This document shows positions 12,441 to 24,667 of a DNA stretch of 64,000 bases, one piece after another. The translations under genes were made by a program, and so were the position numbers. Within the stretch, counting starts at the first letter, position 1. Every line of letters begins with the position of its first letter. Below the pieces are notes generated by a model, which was given only the letters and a program-made list of their open reading frames with translations, did no database searches and was not told where the DNA came from. The DNA lies in contig OX421502.1 of assembly GCA_949126835.1 (NCBI GenBank), forward strand, positions 37,595,416-37,659,415, written 5' to 3'. This DNA is from Anisus vortex (taxonomy: Eukaryota; Mollusca; Gastropoda; Planorbidae).

Positions 12441-15400
12441 TTACTTGCTGACAAAAATTTGAATGATGTCCCTTGCAAGCTTTGGGAAATAAGGCTGCTT
12501 GACGACATGCTCTAACACCATCAATGCACCATCAATTTTGGCAGGAGGCTTGTATTTCTTATCTTCACCCTAAATACAGACACATGTAAACATTGACAAC
12601 TAGAGAGAAATTAAACAATTATCACGGACAAACCAATTGTGGGATAAAGAAGCCCTTAATTTTTAGAACTGTTTTATTTAAATGTACTCTCTTCTTGTGT
12701 TTTTAATTTTGAGTCTCTTATATTTTGTTTTTAAGAATTCTCTTTTTGTTCTCCTTCCATTCCCAGCCTTGCTCCAATTATGCACCAGCCTCGGGTATTT
12801 AATGACTGCATTCAGTACATTACCTTTGTTACATTTAGTAAGCAGCAAACTCTCCAATGTGTTGTGTCAAGTAAAGTATTCCTGTCTTACCAAATTGATC
12901 CATAGTGAAGCAGCATTCACCAGTTTCTGTGGCCACGGCATACTAGGTGATAGTGTGGCTAGCACTATGCACAGCCGCCTTTACTTTACCCCAACTAAGG
13001 TCATATGCACATCAGAGCTGGGTAGACTCAGGGACACCCCCCAGGCCCAGGAAAAAATCCTAGCACCAGTGTGTGACAAAACATAAACTAGAACCAGTGT
13101 GCAACAGAAAATACACTAAAACCAGTGTGTGACTTGAGACTAAAGAATTCTTTCTGCAAATAAACAGTTTTTTAAACAATTAATACCTGCATTTTCCCTT
13201 GTTTGTGAGGCAAAGTGCTACAGTGTCCCTACAGTTGAAAGGCAGAAGAGAAGTTGAAAGGCAGAAGAGAAGTTGAAAGGCAGAAGAGAAGTTGAAAGGC
13301 AGAAGAGAAGTTGAAAGGCAGAAGAGAAGTTGAAAGGCAGAAGAGAAGTTGAAAGGCAGAAGAGAAGTTGAAAGGCAGAAGAGAAGTTGAAAGGCAGAAG
13401 AGAAGTTGAAAGGCAGAAGAGAAGTTGAAAGGCAGAAGAGAAGTTGAAAGGCAGAAGAGAAGTTGAAAGGGAGAAGAGACAGAATGCTATGTTTACCTTG
13501 AGTAAGCCTAGGTGCACAAGTATAGCATTAGCTACTTTCACTCCAGCATTGGAATCTTGATTGAATAGATTCTGGAGCAATTTATCTATAAAACAGATGA
13601 ATAAAGAACTATTTATTTCAATTTTACCGCTGCATGGTAAACTTTAATTAACTTGTATGTATTTTACTAAATTTAAGTCACAATTACAGAAATTTTTACA
13701 ACTCGTTAAATTAACTATCCATGCTAACCAAAATAATGAGCTAGTTATTAAATGTGGAAATAAACGTCTTAACTAACCAACTAATTCACAAGCTTTGACT
13801 TTGGCCTCATCATCCTTGGAAACCACAACTGAAATCTGAGTATAAAAAACACACTATAAACCTCTCTGCATTTTTACTTTGGAAACGTAAGCTACTAATT
13901 ACTGCTAAAGATTTTCAATGCTAGGATTAAAACATTTAAATTTTAATGACACCAGAACATACTTTTATGATCATTTCCACAACTTTTTCAGCTTCTTTGG
14001 CATTCATCTGTGAAAAAATATTCAAAGGGTACATTTTTAAAATCTGCCTGCAGGATCACTAGAATTGATTGACTCCATGCATTGGATATGTATTAACTGA
14101 AGAATATTTTCTAAAACATTAACTATAACAGCAACACTGACAGATTTTCTTACCCCAAGTTCTTGTAGAAAGGAATCTGCTCCACTGTGACCAAGCTGAA
14201 GAAGTTTGTTGGGTGATGGGAAGATTAGAAAATCTTTGGCACTGATAAGCTGAGAATAAAATCAGTAACAAAAACCCATATAGGTAAGTCAACAGTCCAG
14301 TAAAGAACTTAATACAGGGAAACAACCTTGACTTGGTGCAAGCATCACATTGGAAAAGTTTATCTTGTAACTAGTTGAGAAAGAACTAAAATCCCAAAAA
14401 ACTCAAAGTGGTAATAGGGCTAACCATATATAATTATGCACCCTTCAATATTTTGTAGTTGACTTGCAGACAGGTTGTACTTTTTAATATGTGGACTCAC
14501 GCTGCCTTATTAAACCGGGTAATTTATTTTAAAAAATCACTTTTTGTAACATAAAAATTACAAAAAAATTCATTTTAATTGGGTAAGGTTCCTTACAAAT
14601 AGTTTGCAGTCATGCACAACAGAAACAAATGAAAGGTAGGTTTTCCATTTATTTTATCAAGCAATCAACAAAGCCAGTGCTCATGTGCTTTTCCTTATAC
14701 TTATAGTAAGTTATAGTCTAAATGTGATCACTAGGACAGTGGCAAGCACTGGCTTTCTCTCCTTGGGTTACCCTCTTCTTGTCCAGCTAATTGCAATATT
14801 AGATTTATGTATACTAACATAACAACACTTCAAATATACACATTCTTTATACATTCGCTTGCTAAAAAGACCAAGAGAGCTTTTTGTAATGCCTGTGTTT
14901 CTGCTCGTGAGTCCAAACAATGACTAGGGCAAGCTTTATCTTTTTGATGGCCATATGCAGGAATTTTTCTGTGGTAGGGGACAATGCCAAATTATTCTTA
15001 GTTTTTCAAACACTAATTAAATTAGATGTGGCTTTGTATTGCAAAAGGGACATGACCCTAGCACACATTAACCATAACACATGGGGGCGGCCTGGACTGT
15101 AACAGTGGGACCAGTAACAAAATATCAGCAGAGGCCACCCTGGAAGTAAAGAATGCAGAAAACAGGGACAGAAGAAAATCAAAGAGATCTCATCTCTTGA
15201 GGTTTGGGGTGGGGGGTGCCATATATATACACCGGTATTAACATGTGGCGAAGTATCCTCCCTTTCCTGACAATATTCTATTGTGAACTCTGCATTAGAC
15301 AAGACAAAAAGTTTTCTTCCTTAGATTACTGTACCATTTCAAGTGATATCATTTTAAAACTGGCATTAAAGTAAACCTAGCATCTAGATACAAGTCTTTT

Positions 15401-18400
15401 GGGAAAATGTATCTGGCATTTATTGAGCCTGCTACAACAATCTTAGAGTCAAACTAACTTGAAAATTATTTCTCTAAAAATAACCTTCGTGACAGAATAT
15501 ACTTAGTTTGAAGTTCACTTGTTGATAGATGATGAAACGGAAAACAATTTATTGGATACAAAAGCCCTTCACCCTCCTATTAGCATACATTAGATCAAGT
15601 TACAAGAACACATTATTCTGCATACAAGTCCACAAGGCACATAGAGAAATATATTTCATTCCTCATTCTATATTGATACTTGTATAAACACACCAAGCAG
15701 TAGGACTATATCCTTCAACTCTTCTATCACCCCTATCTATATTGATACTTGTATAAACACACCAAGCAGTAGGACTATATCCTTCAACTCTTCTATCACC
15801 CCTATCTATATTGATACTTGTATAAACACACCAAGCAGTAGGACTATATCCTTCAACTCTTCTATCACCCCTATCTATATTGATATTTCTATAAACACAC
15901 CAAGCAGTAGGACTATATCCTTCAACTCTTCTATCACCCCTATCTATATTGATACTTCTATAAACACACCAAGCAGTAGGACTATATCCTTCAACTCTTC
16001 TATCACCCCTTTTCTGCACGTCAAAAAAACAAAACAATGACAAATAAAATTAAGAAAACTTTGGAGTATAATGAATAAGTTTTATTTTTAAAAATCTCAG
16101 AATACTGATGTGATTAAAAAATGATGCTCCCAGTGTAAACATTGATTTGTACAAATACAACAAAGTGCCCATGATGATGTGAATATATTTCACACAGTAA
16201 ACATATCTGTAGTGATCGTTAAACTAAAAAAAAAGGGATCTTCTTTTTGTTAAAAAAGAAAACAAGCTGCAATTTTTCATATTAAAAGAGATGTGTCTAG
16301 GTCCTATAATAAAACATGGAGCCATAAAAAATAAATTTATTTAAAAGAACACTGTTTATATCAAATGGTCTCATAAACTATTGCTGCTTTTTAAAAACCA
16401 GTGAAAGTATAATGTATTTCTGTGTGTTGTCCTGGCACATTACGATGAAAGACTGAGCTTGTCCATCTCACTAGTTAAATCATCAGGAGATAGCTCCTGG
16501 AAATAAAAAAAAAGAATAATATTCTGTCAAACTTTTCTTCTTTTTAATCCTTGAAAATTAATTTTTTAAAAATAAATGTTGTAGTCAATATCTTGTTCCA
16601 ATCACAATTGGATTTAAAATGAACAAGCTCAGTTTCTGCCTACAAATCTTAAAGTCTCTTTCTTTTGAAATATGTTCGATAAAAATCTGGATTGCAAACA
16701 AAGGCTATGAGAGTCCTGTCTAAGCAAGAACACTTGCAGTTCAAACAGATTAAACAAGTGTTGAGATTGATGTGTAATATTGAATACTCACTGATTTGCT
16801 TGGTGTGATTGCTGTTCCTTTGACCTCCAGCGTAGTGTCTGTACTTGTGTCACCTTCATTCTCCTCCTCAGGTTCCTTCAAACAAAATACATTAACATAC
16901 TTTACTCAAGATTTGGTGGTAGTGGACATCATTAAAATTCTTTAAAGCTTTAACTAAAGAGTGAGAAGACAAAGAGATATTAAACCGAGTAAATTATAGT
17001 CCTATAAGAAAATGTTAATCTATTAACACCAGCACTTTGAGGCCAGATGAAAATTACAGACATTTCTAGTCATGCTGTTAGTTCAAGTAAAATTTAATTT
17101 ACCATTACACGTTTACAAACAAACTTTTATAGTAGGGATATAAAACATACAATAAAATAAAGATAAAACAAAAAGAAAAATTAAAACAAGTTGTAGTAAT
17201 TTGTTTCTCCTTCATTTTGACTGGCATAAAAACTAGTATTCAATAAGTATTGAGCTAATTGTTTACTTTCAGTTGAGAAGACTAAGAGCTATCAATTTGA
17301 ATTATATTCAATAAGTATAAGTATAGTGCTTATTGTAGTGCTACTGTACTTACTTCTTCATCCTCATCTTCATCACCTTCATTATCTTCATCTTCATCCT
17401 CAGAACCCTCATCACCACTAAAAAAAAAAAAAAAATTTTTTTTTTAATGAATCTCTGAAAATTGTTGAAAATTTTTGTTTTTGCCATGTAAAAAAAAATG
17501 TCAATTCCCAAAATTCTCTAATAAGTATTCCTGACCTTAGTTGCAAGACTAATTTAAATAGCCCTTACCTGAGTGAACCCAAGACATCCTTGAAACCTAA
17601 GGAATCCACCATACTTTTTAAATCTTCACAACCTTCCTCTCCAAAATTATTAGCTGGAAAAGAGCAAAGCTGCATTATTAATTATGTAAGTCTTGTGTTG
17701 AATGATTACAAAGCTAGGACGAAAACACACATCGGAACTGAGAGTTTGAAACAGTTAATGAACAAATAAAAGAAATCAGGCCTTTGAGAACAAATGCTAT
17801 AGAAAGATTAGTTAATTAGGAATATGCTATCAAGAAAAAACTAACAAATGAATATGTCTTGCTCCAGGTCCATAATCTGGCGGGGAAACAGGAGGCACTC
17901 CTTTCAACTGTAAAAGGACGAAAGGTGAGATGGTTTGGTCATACTGTAAGGCATGGCTCCCTGGCCAAAAACCATCCTACAACTACAAGGTACAGTGGAA
18001 GGACCGTGCAGAAAAGGTCACCAGAAAAAGAAGTTGGACAATTTGAAAGAGCGGACTGAACTACCTCTTGATATGCTTCTGCAAACAGCTTCTGACAAGG
18101 ACCAATGGAGAAAGTCATGGATCTGATGATGATGAATGAATAAGTAAGTGAAAAAAGCTTTAACTTACATAGAAAGACAAATTAATCAAATGATCTCCAG
18201 GATAGACAAACCATGATTTATCAGTTTCATTGGTGATTGCTAGAGAGTTGTGTGACCAAACTCACTCATTGCTTCCCCTTATTGTGCCCATAAAAGCTTA
18301 TAGTTATAGAGTTAAAATTAGTTGTAATTTTAAGAATTTATAATGAACAAGCTAACAGCTACAAATAAAAAAAATTCCAAGAACAGAAAGCTATAATAAC

Positions 18401-21400
18401 TTTAAAAAATATAATTATTATTTATTTACTGAAAACATTTTGGAAAGTAATTTTAAATAAATATTGTAATAAGGTTGATAAAAGCATGTCGTTTTATTTA
18501 ACAAAAAGTTACGACTATCCCCGTGGATATGAATCAAACAACCATTTATTGCGTGAGTCTAAAATATAATTATTAGATTTTATTTACTGAAAACATTTAA
18601 GGAAAGATTTAAGTTAAAAAATCCTTACACTTTAAAAAAAAAAGGTAACATTAATGGCATTTAAAAAAAAAAGCTATTATTAGAGAATCAAGCCAGATCG
18701 CCCACATGGCAGTCAAAGACGCTTACCACAACGCTTGAGAAACCAAATGTCAATATGGGATCACAAAAGTAAAATATGAGACAATAAGGTCATGTCTCTT
18801 TAAATAAACCAATTTTGATTGGTTAGACACACACACAAGCTACTTTATATATAGAGTAAAAGGAAATAACAAAAGGACCTACCATCTAAATCTAATTTCT
18901 GAAGATTTGGTTTCTCTTCCAAGCTTTCTATTATATCAATGGCACCAGCTTTGTTAATTTCATTACCACTCAATATCAATTCCTTAAAAAAAAAACAAGC
19001 ATAAATCAATGTTGAAAAGTAAAACTAAATAAGGCACACAATGGCCCACTTTCTTTTTTTTTTCAACGTGCGGTCTGAAGCTATTAAAAACATAACATTG
19101 ATCCATTAACAAATAAAATAAAAAATGGAAATAGTAAATAGACCTCTATTTTATACTACAAATATTTTAAAAGTTTAGTTAATTAAAAAAATTACACACT
19201 GTATTAAATAAACATATGTAAGAAAAAAAATTTCCAATCAACATTGAAGAATAAAACAAACATTTTACCCACCTTTAAATTTTTGTGACAATTTTTCAAA
19301 ACATCGGCTATGGCCTTAGCACCTTCTGTTCTAATCAAACAGTCTCCGAAATTGATGACCTCCAGATCTTCTACTTTTGGCAACGCCTACCAGAAACAAA
19401 AAAAGATAAAATTTATATTAAAGTATGTCTGTTATGTATTCCTTTCAGACCATTGGGGCAAGTCAAGCAGCGTCTCCATGATCACGGCATACAAGGGATA
19501 GTGTATCCTGCCCAATTCCCAGCTGCTTTACTTTCCTAACAAAACATCATGCATCCAGTTTGGGTGACTTGTAAAACATAAGAAGGTAACAAGCCGCTGG
19601 TGTGTGTAATGACTAATAATTTTTTTCTAGTTCTACAATCTTTTTATTATATCTCTTTCTTACAGTCATTGACTCAGTAGTGATATACTCAAACAAGACA
19701 TTCATGAACACAACTCACCGTGTCCAGCCAGTCCAGCGAGTCACTAAGTCTGAGTCAATTTCAAAAATCCATTAAACATAAATGAGAGAAAAAAAATTGT
19801 AGTTGTGTATTTTTTTAATACCTTGGCTATGGCCTCTGCTCCTTTAGCTGTGAATGTGTTGTCATTAAGGTTCAAATGTTTCAATTTGGGATTGGCTGCA
19901 ACGGCCCCGGCAAGCGCTGAAATACCTTGGTGGTTTATACCATTTTGTGGCATGGCTAGAAACTCTAGGGTCCCTATCGCCTGAGAAATATAAAAAAGAA
20001 CACAATCTAGTCCGAAAAACTATACACGAAACTACAATGCCAGCATCAAAACATGATTGGCAATTGTAATGTCTCTATATGTTGTAAAATCTTAATTTCA
20101 GGCATGACTTCCTCCACACAGATAGGATATCTCCAAATATATAGTTTATTTAACAATACACACAGTAAAAATTATTAAAAAAACATGTTGTACTCTGCAA
20201 TAGTAGTAGTAGTAGTAATCTAATAGTTAGAAATATAAATCAGGCACAATCTCCTCATAAAGAATAGAGCAACTTCTATTTACCATGAAACAAACTCAAC
20301 TGTTTCACAACTGAAATACAGCTAACTCAAATAAATGCCTACTTTCATATTCACCTCTCATATGACCTTCGTGATTAAAAAACTGGTCACTGGCCACATT
20401 GTTGTAAACAATTCCGTACATAGACAAATGGTCAGTTATAGTCTGTTTCTCTAATTTTAATATATGCTACAGCAATGTTAATGAAGTTTGATTGTTTGTT
20501 TACACAACTACCTTGAATGCTGCTGCCAGTGCTGTTGCTCCTTCATTCTCCAGACGATTTCTTCCAGATATGAAAATACGCAGGGCTAGTGGCCGTCCAG
20601 CAGCTACACTACTTTTGTGACACTCTGTTAAACATTCAGCCAACATCTATTTGATAAATAAGAAGAATTACTTTGTTATAATAAAAAAAAAAGAGACTCA
20701 ATCAGCAATCTATGCTTTAACAACAACCCAAACACAAATCTTATGTACATTAAAATATAAAGCACTGTCAAAAGGATTTATTTCCATGTAACTTTGAACG
20801 TTTCACACAAATGAACTGCTCATGAATAGGTTTTCACAATTAGCATTATAATGTAATTAATAATATATAATGATAACAATACATAACTTTCAAAAAGTAC
20901 AACTAAAGCTTACACATGTTTACTTTAATACTTGAGTAGTCCACTTTCAAAAGGTGCTAGCTATTTCAGAAACTGATTTTTTTTTTACAGAAATCAAATT
21001 GTTGATGACATCATAATTAAGCAACTTTTGCCTTTTATATTTTTATTCATATGTATTACAAACATACTTAGAACTTGTATAGAGTTGAGCTAAGATCAGG
21101 AGATAAATAAATTCTAAATCTAGAGAACAGTGGAGTGGAGATAACAAATTTAGTTTTTCTGAAAAAAGTGAATAAGCACATTCAGACCTTTTAAAAAAAT
21201 TACAAAATGTTCAAAGGCCACCATACACCAATGGTTACACATTTTATTTTTGTAACTGAGTAGTGAGCTGCGGGTCTTACCTTCCCACCACCTATTCCAA
21301 GGCCATTGTTGTTGAGTCTCAACTCCTGTAGACTGTAACAGCTTTCACTTTTCAGCAGATCAATCAAGCCAACTACACCATTGGGGCCAAAAGCGTTATC

Positions 21401-24400
21401 ACTCAAATCAATTTCAACTAAATGACACTTGGCACCAATAATGGCAGCTCCTAAATGTTTCTGCGGGAGAAAGAAAGATCACAATAGTATAAATGTATTT
21501 AATGACTTACTGTACTTAAGGAAATTAATACCAAAGAACAGGAAAAAGCAATCTAAAAACTAGCTAAATATCTAAAGTGGATTAACTTACTAATGCTAAT
21601 GGAATTTCTGATTTTAATCGGCCTGTAAACATATCACTCCAATGGGCTCTCTGAAATTCAAAACGAAAATTGCTCAGACACATAAAAATCAAATCACAAT
21701 TAATGAGAAATAGTTTTTTAAGCACAACTTACATTGACACAAAATGATCCACGCTTTATATATTATCATGCAGGGTTCCCACAACTTTGGATTACAAAAT
21801 TTCCATGACATTTCCCAAACTTTTCCATGATAATGTACAAAATTTCCAAGACCCTCTTTTGAGTAAAAATCCCGACATATACCGATGAAATATATATATA
21901 TATATATATAAAGTCAGTGTTTGTAAGTAAACCGATCCCCATTGGTCAATTTGAAAACCTGTGAGTTTTGTGTCACTGATCTAGGCCTAGGCCTATATAG
22001 TGTCTAATAATTTTTCACATGGGACATGTGACTTCACTATCTAAGAGGTTAACGTATCGGGCGAATTAGCGTACCGGGTATTTATAATTTAGAGATGCGC
22101 ATGTTTTAAAAGGAAAAAAATCAGGTTCAGCGAAATTTTGCAATAAAATATCTAAATTTAAAAATTCCAAAACTTTTCCATGATCTAGTTATCAAATTGC
22201 ATTTTTCCAAAACTTTTTCATACTGGAAATGGTCCTATCAATTTTCCAAAATTCCATGATCCGTACGAACCCTGATCATGAAATTTAATTACTTAACAGG
22301 GCCACCTTGATATGACACTATGTAGGATAGTTTATAGCCCCACAAAACTACTTACCTCAAATTCTTGATGCAACCCAAGAGCTTTTGCAATCTCTTCAGC
22401 AGCCTCCACACCTACTGTGTTTCCCTCTAAGCGCAGAGCAGTCAGATGGCGACATTTTTTAATAGCATCAACTATTTCTTTTGCTGTGGAAATTGAAAGT
22501 TGTAATTAAATAGAACTCTGTATAATGTTTTATTCATTATTAAATTATTATCGCAATTATTTTTTGTAATGATTTTTTGAAATATAAGAGTTTTTTCAAT
22601 TTTTGTATTATGAATTTGTATGTCAAGAATCTGTGCCCTAATTCTATAGGGCAGCATGTGGTGGAACACTTCAAAATTGTTTTTTTTTTTTTTCTTTTCT
22701 TTTATTAAAATAAATTTACACCAAGTCAGATTTTACAGTAATGATGCTAATATTTTGCTATAATAAGCTATGTCAGAACAAACATTGATTCTGCATAGCT
22801 TTTAAATAGACAATAATAAGCCCTAATTTTGTTTCCACTATAAATAAACAATTTACACATTTTTAAAAACTAATAATGACAATAACCAAAATAGTTAAAG
22901 GTCTAAAGTTAATAAGTTTCAACATGTGAATATAATAATCAGTAGGCTTTTATATCCTCTGCCAGAAAATGAATGACATGTAAGTCACATGACCGGATGA
23001 CCTTGTTTCCAAACAGCTTCAGTTTTTATTCATTATATTAGTGACAAAAAATCAATGACTTTAAAGAAATAATAATCATTGACACAAAATGTAAAAATAT
23101 CAGTGTTTGTGTTGTGTTATTATTTTTACAACAAAACGTGATTTCGTTTCTCACTCAAGCATCATAAAGTCTAGAAGTAACGCTTGAGGTGCCATTATGA
23201 CAAAATGGCAATCGGTGCCGTAAACAGTAGTGAGTGTGTTAAAAGCAAAAAAATATATTTTTACGTTTAAACCAATATGGTTTGCGTAAAATTAGTTTAA
23301 AACTGTAAATAATAATTTTTTGTTGTAGATAGTAGCCTACAGTCAGAAAATAAATGTGTGAATAGTGTTTTAGAAAATACTTTTTAGAAATCGATTTTGC
23401 GTAACAAAACGTGTAGGCCTATGTTTCTCACCAACACGAGTAAATATATAAATAAAAATTCACTAACTCAATAATGACATCAAATTTAATTTTAAAGCTA
23501 TCTGACCGGATTTATATTTACAAATTTGCAAATGTGCATTTAAATTAACTGTAACCTCGTTTCTAGTTTTTGACCTCCCACATTACATTTGATTTTTTGA
23601 ATCGATTTTCATTTTTTTGTTAATAAAATGAATTTTTTGGCTACATAGGCCTATTTTAAAAAATGTGTTTTTATGAAAAGAAATATATTCCTGGCTCATG
23701 TGGAGTGGTTGTCTTCCCATCAGGAAGGGTACCATGGACATAAAATAGGCCTACCTGGGCCAGACCAAAGACAACACAACAGCCATGACCCATGACCTCA
23801 TGGGCTTAAAATAAGGGGGTTGGGCGTAGGGCTAAACCTAGGCTTAAACCTATAGGCTACTTATACGCTGCAGACTTTACCTAATTATCCTAATATAGAA
23901 TAGAGGAGAGGCTACTGCTACTCCATCAACTCCATGTCCATGTAAAAAAAAAATGTTGGAACTTTTTTATCATTTGTCATAGCTAGATGATAGAGAGATG
24001 TTTTATATACCGTTGGAAAGCTCAGACCATCAACTTTAAGATGCTGCTTTTAAAAATGATTTGTTTTAATTTAGAAAAAAAATTGTCACATTTCTATGAT
24101 TGGCTATGATTATGATGTCAGGTGAAAAAAAAAAGGAAATCAATGATTTACAATAGTCACGGCTCACGCATATGCCGCATATCTAACACAAAATTCAAGG
24201 CTAATTATTATTATCAATTAATATAATTATTATAATTGCCTAATTTAATTATTTAATATTATAATTATATGATATTAATTATTAATTTATTATAATTATA
24301 TGACTCTCAAATAAACTACTGATTTAAAATAAAGAAATGTTAACTTAAGCTGTGTTAGTGATAGTGTTTACATTAGAGCCTAGGCTACATCTCTTTAATT

Positions 24401-24667
24401 AAAAATTAGGACTAGAGTCTAGACTAACTAGTGACTAGAGACAAGTGACACTAGACTCTAGACTAGTCTTCTAGTTGAGTTAAAGTAGTTGACAATCGTC
24501 GATCGATCGTCACAGTGGTTTAAAGTTAAATAAACAAAAAAAAAACACAACAACCTACCATCTTCAGCAGTGTTTAGCTTTAGCCCTTTCCCTTTAAAAC
24601 TCAGCTCAAATTTAGGGCTGACTGTTGTTTTAGAAAGTGTTTCTGTGACTTCGTCTATCGTCGTCAT
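12441..24667 (-). CDS. RANGAP1: RanGAP1, Ran GTPase-activating protein, long form (16 coding exons)
   Basis: Stimulates GTP hydrolysis by Ran on the cytoplasmic side of nuclear pores. Minus-strand exons in order: 24667-24559, 22483-22356, 21650-21591, 21460-21281, 20646-20512, 19980-19822, 19386-19273, 18982-18883, 17653-17569, 17417-17354, 16875-16792, 14249-14154, 14007-13963, 13835-13778, 13585-13497, 12569-12441. All are GT-AG and in frame, giving 544 residues (human 587). Residues 1-36 include the family start ([17 protein letters not shown]). Leucine-rich repeats run to about residue 356, with [33 protein letters not shown] and [19 protein letters not shown]90 in [10 protein letters not shown] aligns with the essential arginine of the family. 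An acidic Asp/Glu run spans about 357-380. The C-terminal Ubc9/SUMO-type domain is residues 407-544 ([23 protein letters not shown], [15 protein letters not shown]). K502 sits in LKGE, a SUMO consensus. Introns carry SINEs, HINEs and minisatellites. Confidence 0.95.
12868..13080 (-). mobile_element. SINE copy in the last RanGAP1 intron
   Basis: Contains CACCAGTTTCTGTGGCCACG, CCGCCTTTACTTTACCCCAA and CACATCAGAGCTGGGTAGAC. Lacks the tRNA head. A few ACCAGTGTGTGAC-type repeats follow to 13130. Confidence 0.78.
13225..13472. repeat. 19-bp minisatellite in the last RanGAP1 intron
   Basis: About 13 copies of GAAGTTGAAAGGCAGAAGA, nearly perfect, ending 25 bases from the splice donor of the exon ending at 13497. 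A 120-residue minus-strand ORF through it is an artefact of the repeat. Confidence 0.95.
15662..16012. repeat. 69-bp tandem repeat in a RanGAP1 intron
   Basis: Five near-identical units of 69 bp (core ACACACCAAGCAGTAGGACT, CTTCAACTCTTCTATCACCC). The length is a multiple of three, so the minus strand has a spurious repetitive ORF ([16 protein letters not shown]...). It lies between the alternative terminal exon and the next long-form exon. Confidence 0.93.
16336..16341 (-). terminator. Candidate poly(A) signal for the RanGAP1 short form
   Basis: TTTATT on the plus strand reads AATAAA on the minus strand, about 100 bases after the TAA of the alternative exon. This is the spacing expected for a short 3' UTR. 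AT-rich sequence makes chance matches common. Confidence 0.4.
16440..16496 (-). CDS. RANGAP1: Alternative terminal exon of RanGAP1 (short form)
   Basis: This minus-strand exon has a strong acceptor (pyrimidine tract then CAG) and reads in phase 0 from the preceding exon (16792). It encodes 18 residues, [18 protein letters not shown], then TAA. Exon 16792 can instead splice in the same phase to 14249. Inclusion would give a 424-residue protein with the leucine-rich-repeat GAP domain and acidic region but no C-terminal SUMO/Ubc9 domain. The internal GTGAGA could act as a donor, but that would break the downstream frame, so a terminal exon fits best. A matching poly(A) signal lies about 100 bases on. 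No transcript evidence is available here. Confidence 0.6.
   Translation of the reverse strand, partial: ELSPDDLTSEMDKLSLSS
17864..18130 (+). mobile_element. LINE 3'-end fragment in a RanGAP1 intron
   Basis: The plus strand encodes [30 protein letters not shown] and, after frame loss, a [13 protein letters not shown] end. This is the C-terminal region of RT polyproteins (LLxTVKxRKLxWxGHVxR...SLAK). It ends in GATGATGATGAATGAATAAG, a simple-repeat tail. It lies between the 18883 and 17653 exons of RanGAP1, antisense to that gene, and is a decayed 5'-truncated copy. Confidence 0.7.
18290..18858 (-). mobile_element. HINE-like element in a RanGAP1 intron
   Basis: On the minus strand it begins near TATATATAAAGTAGCTTGTG and has an ACCAATCAAAATTGG block. 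It shares TTACAATATTTATTT and CAGTAAATAAAT-type words with the 6.15-6.6 kb copy. The 3' end is not sharply defined. Confidence 0.5.
19432..19548 (-). mobile_element. Partial SINE copy in a RanGAP1 intron
   Basis: Contains TTGGGGCAAGTCAAGCAGCG, CATGATCACGGCATAC and CCCAGCTGCTTTACTTTCC. Only the 3' half of the SINE is present. Confidence 0.6.
21771..22274 (+). mobile_element. hAT-like MITE in RanGAP1 intron 2, carrying a nested HINE
   Basis: The ends are CAGGGTTCCCACA and, inverted, CGTACGAACCCTG. ATCATG flanks the element directly on both sides (21765-21770 and 22275-22280), consistent with a target-site duplication. Inside are AAATTTCCATGAC / TTTTCCATGATC-type inverted words. A HINE 5' half (about 21891-22110) interrupts it. 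Confidence 0.65.
21891..22110 (+). mobile_element. HINE 5' half nested in the MITE
   Basis: It starts with a TA run then AAAGTCAGTGTTTGTAAGTA, followed by CCCCATTGGTCAATTTGAAA, which the 6.15-6.6 kb copy has on the opposite strand. Also shared are GGCCTAGGCC and AATTTTTCACAT. The 3' hairpin end is not recognisable. Confidence 0.6.

Noticed and set aside
15663..16043. 126-codon minus-strand ORF with repeated [16 protein letters not shown]
   Set aside because: Produced by a 69-bp tandem repeat in an intron; no start context or domain.
19709..19740. Possible mini-exon ([10 protein letters not shown]) with acceptor and donor on the minus strand in RanGAP1
   Set aside because: Its 31-base length breaks the frame, and exons 19822 and 19386 join cleanly in phase with family-typical sequence across the junction.
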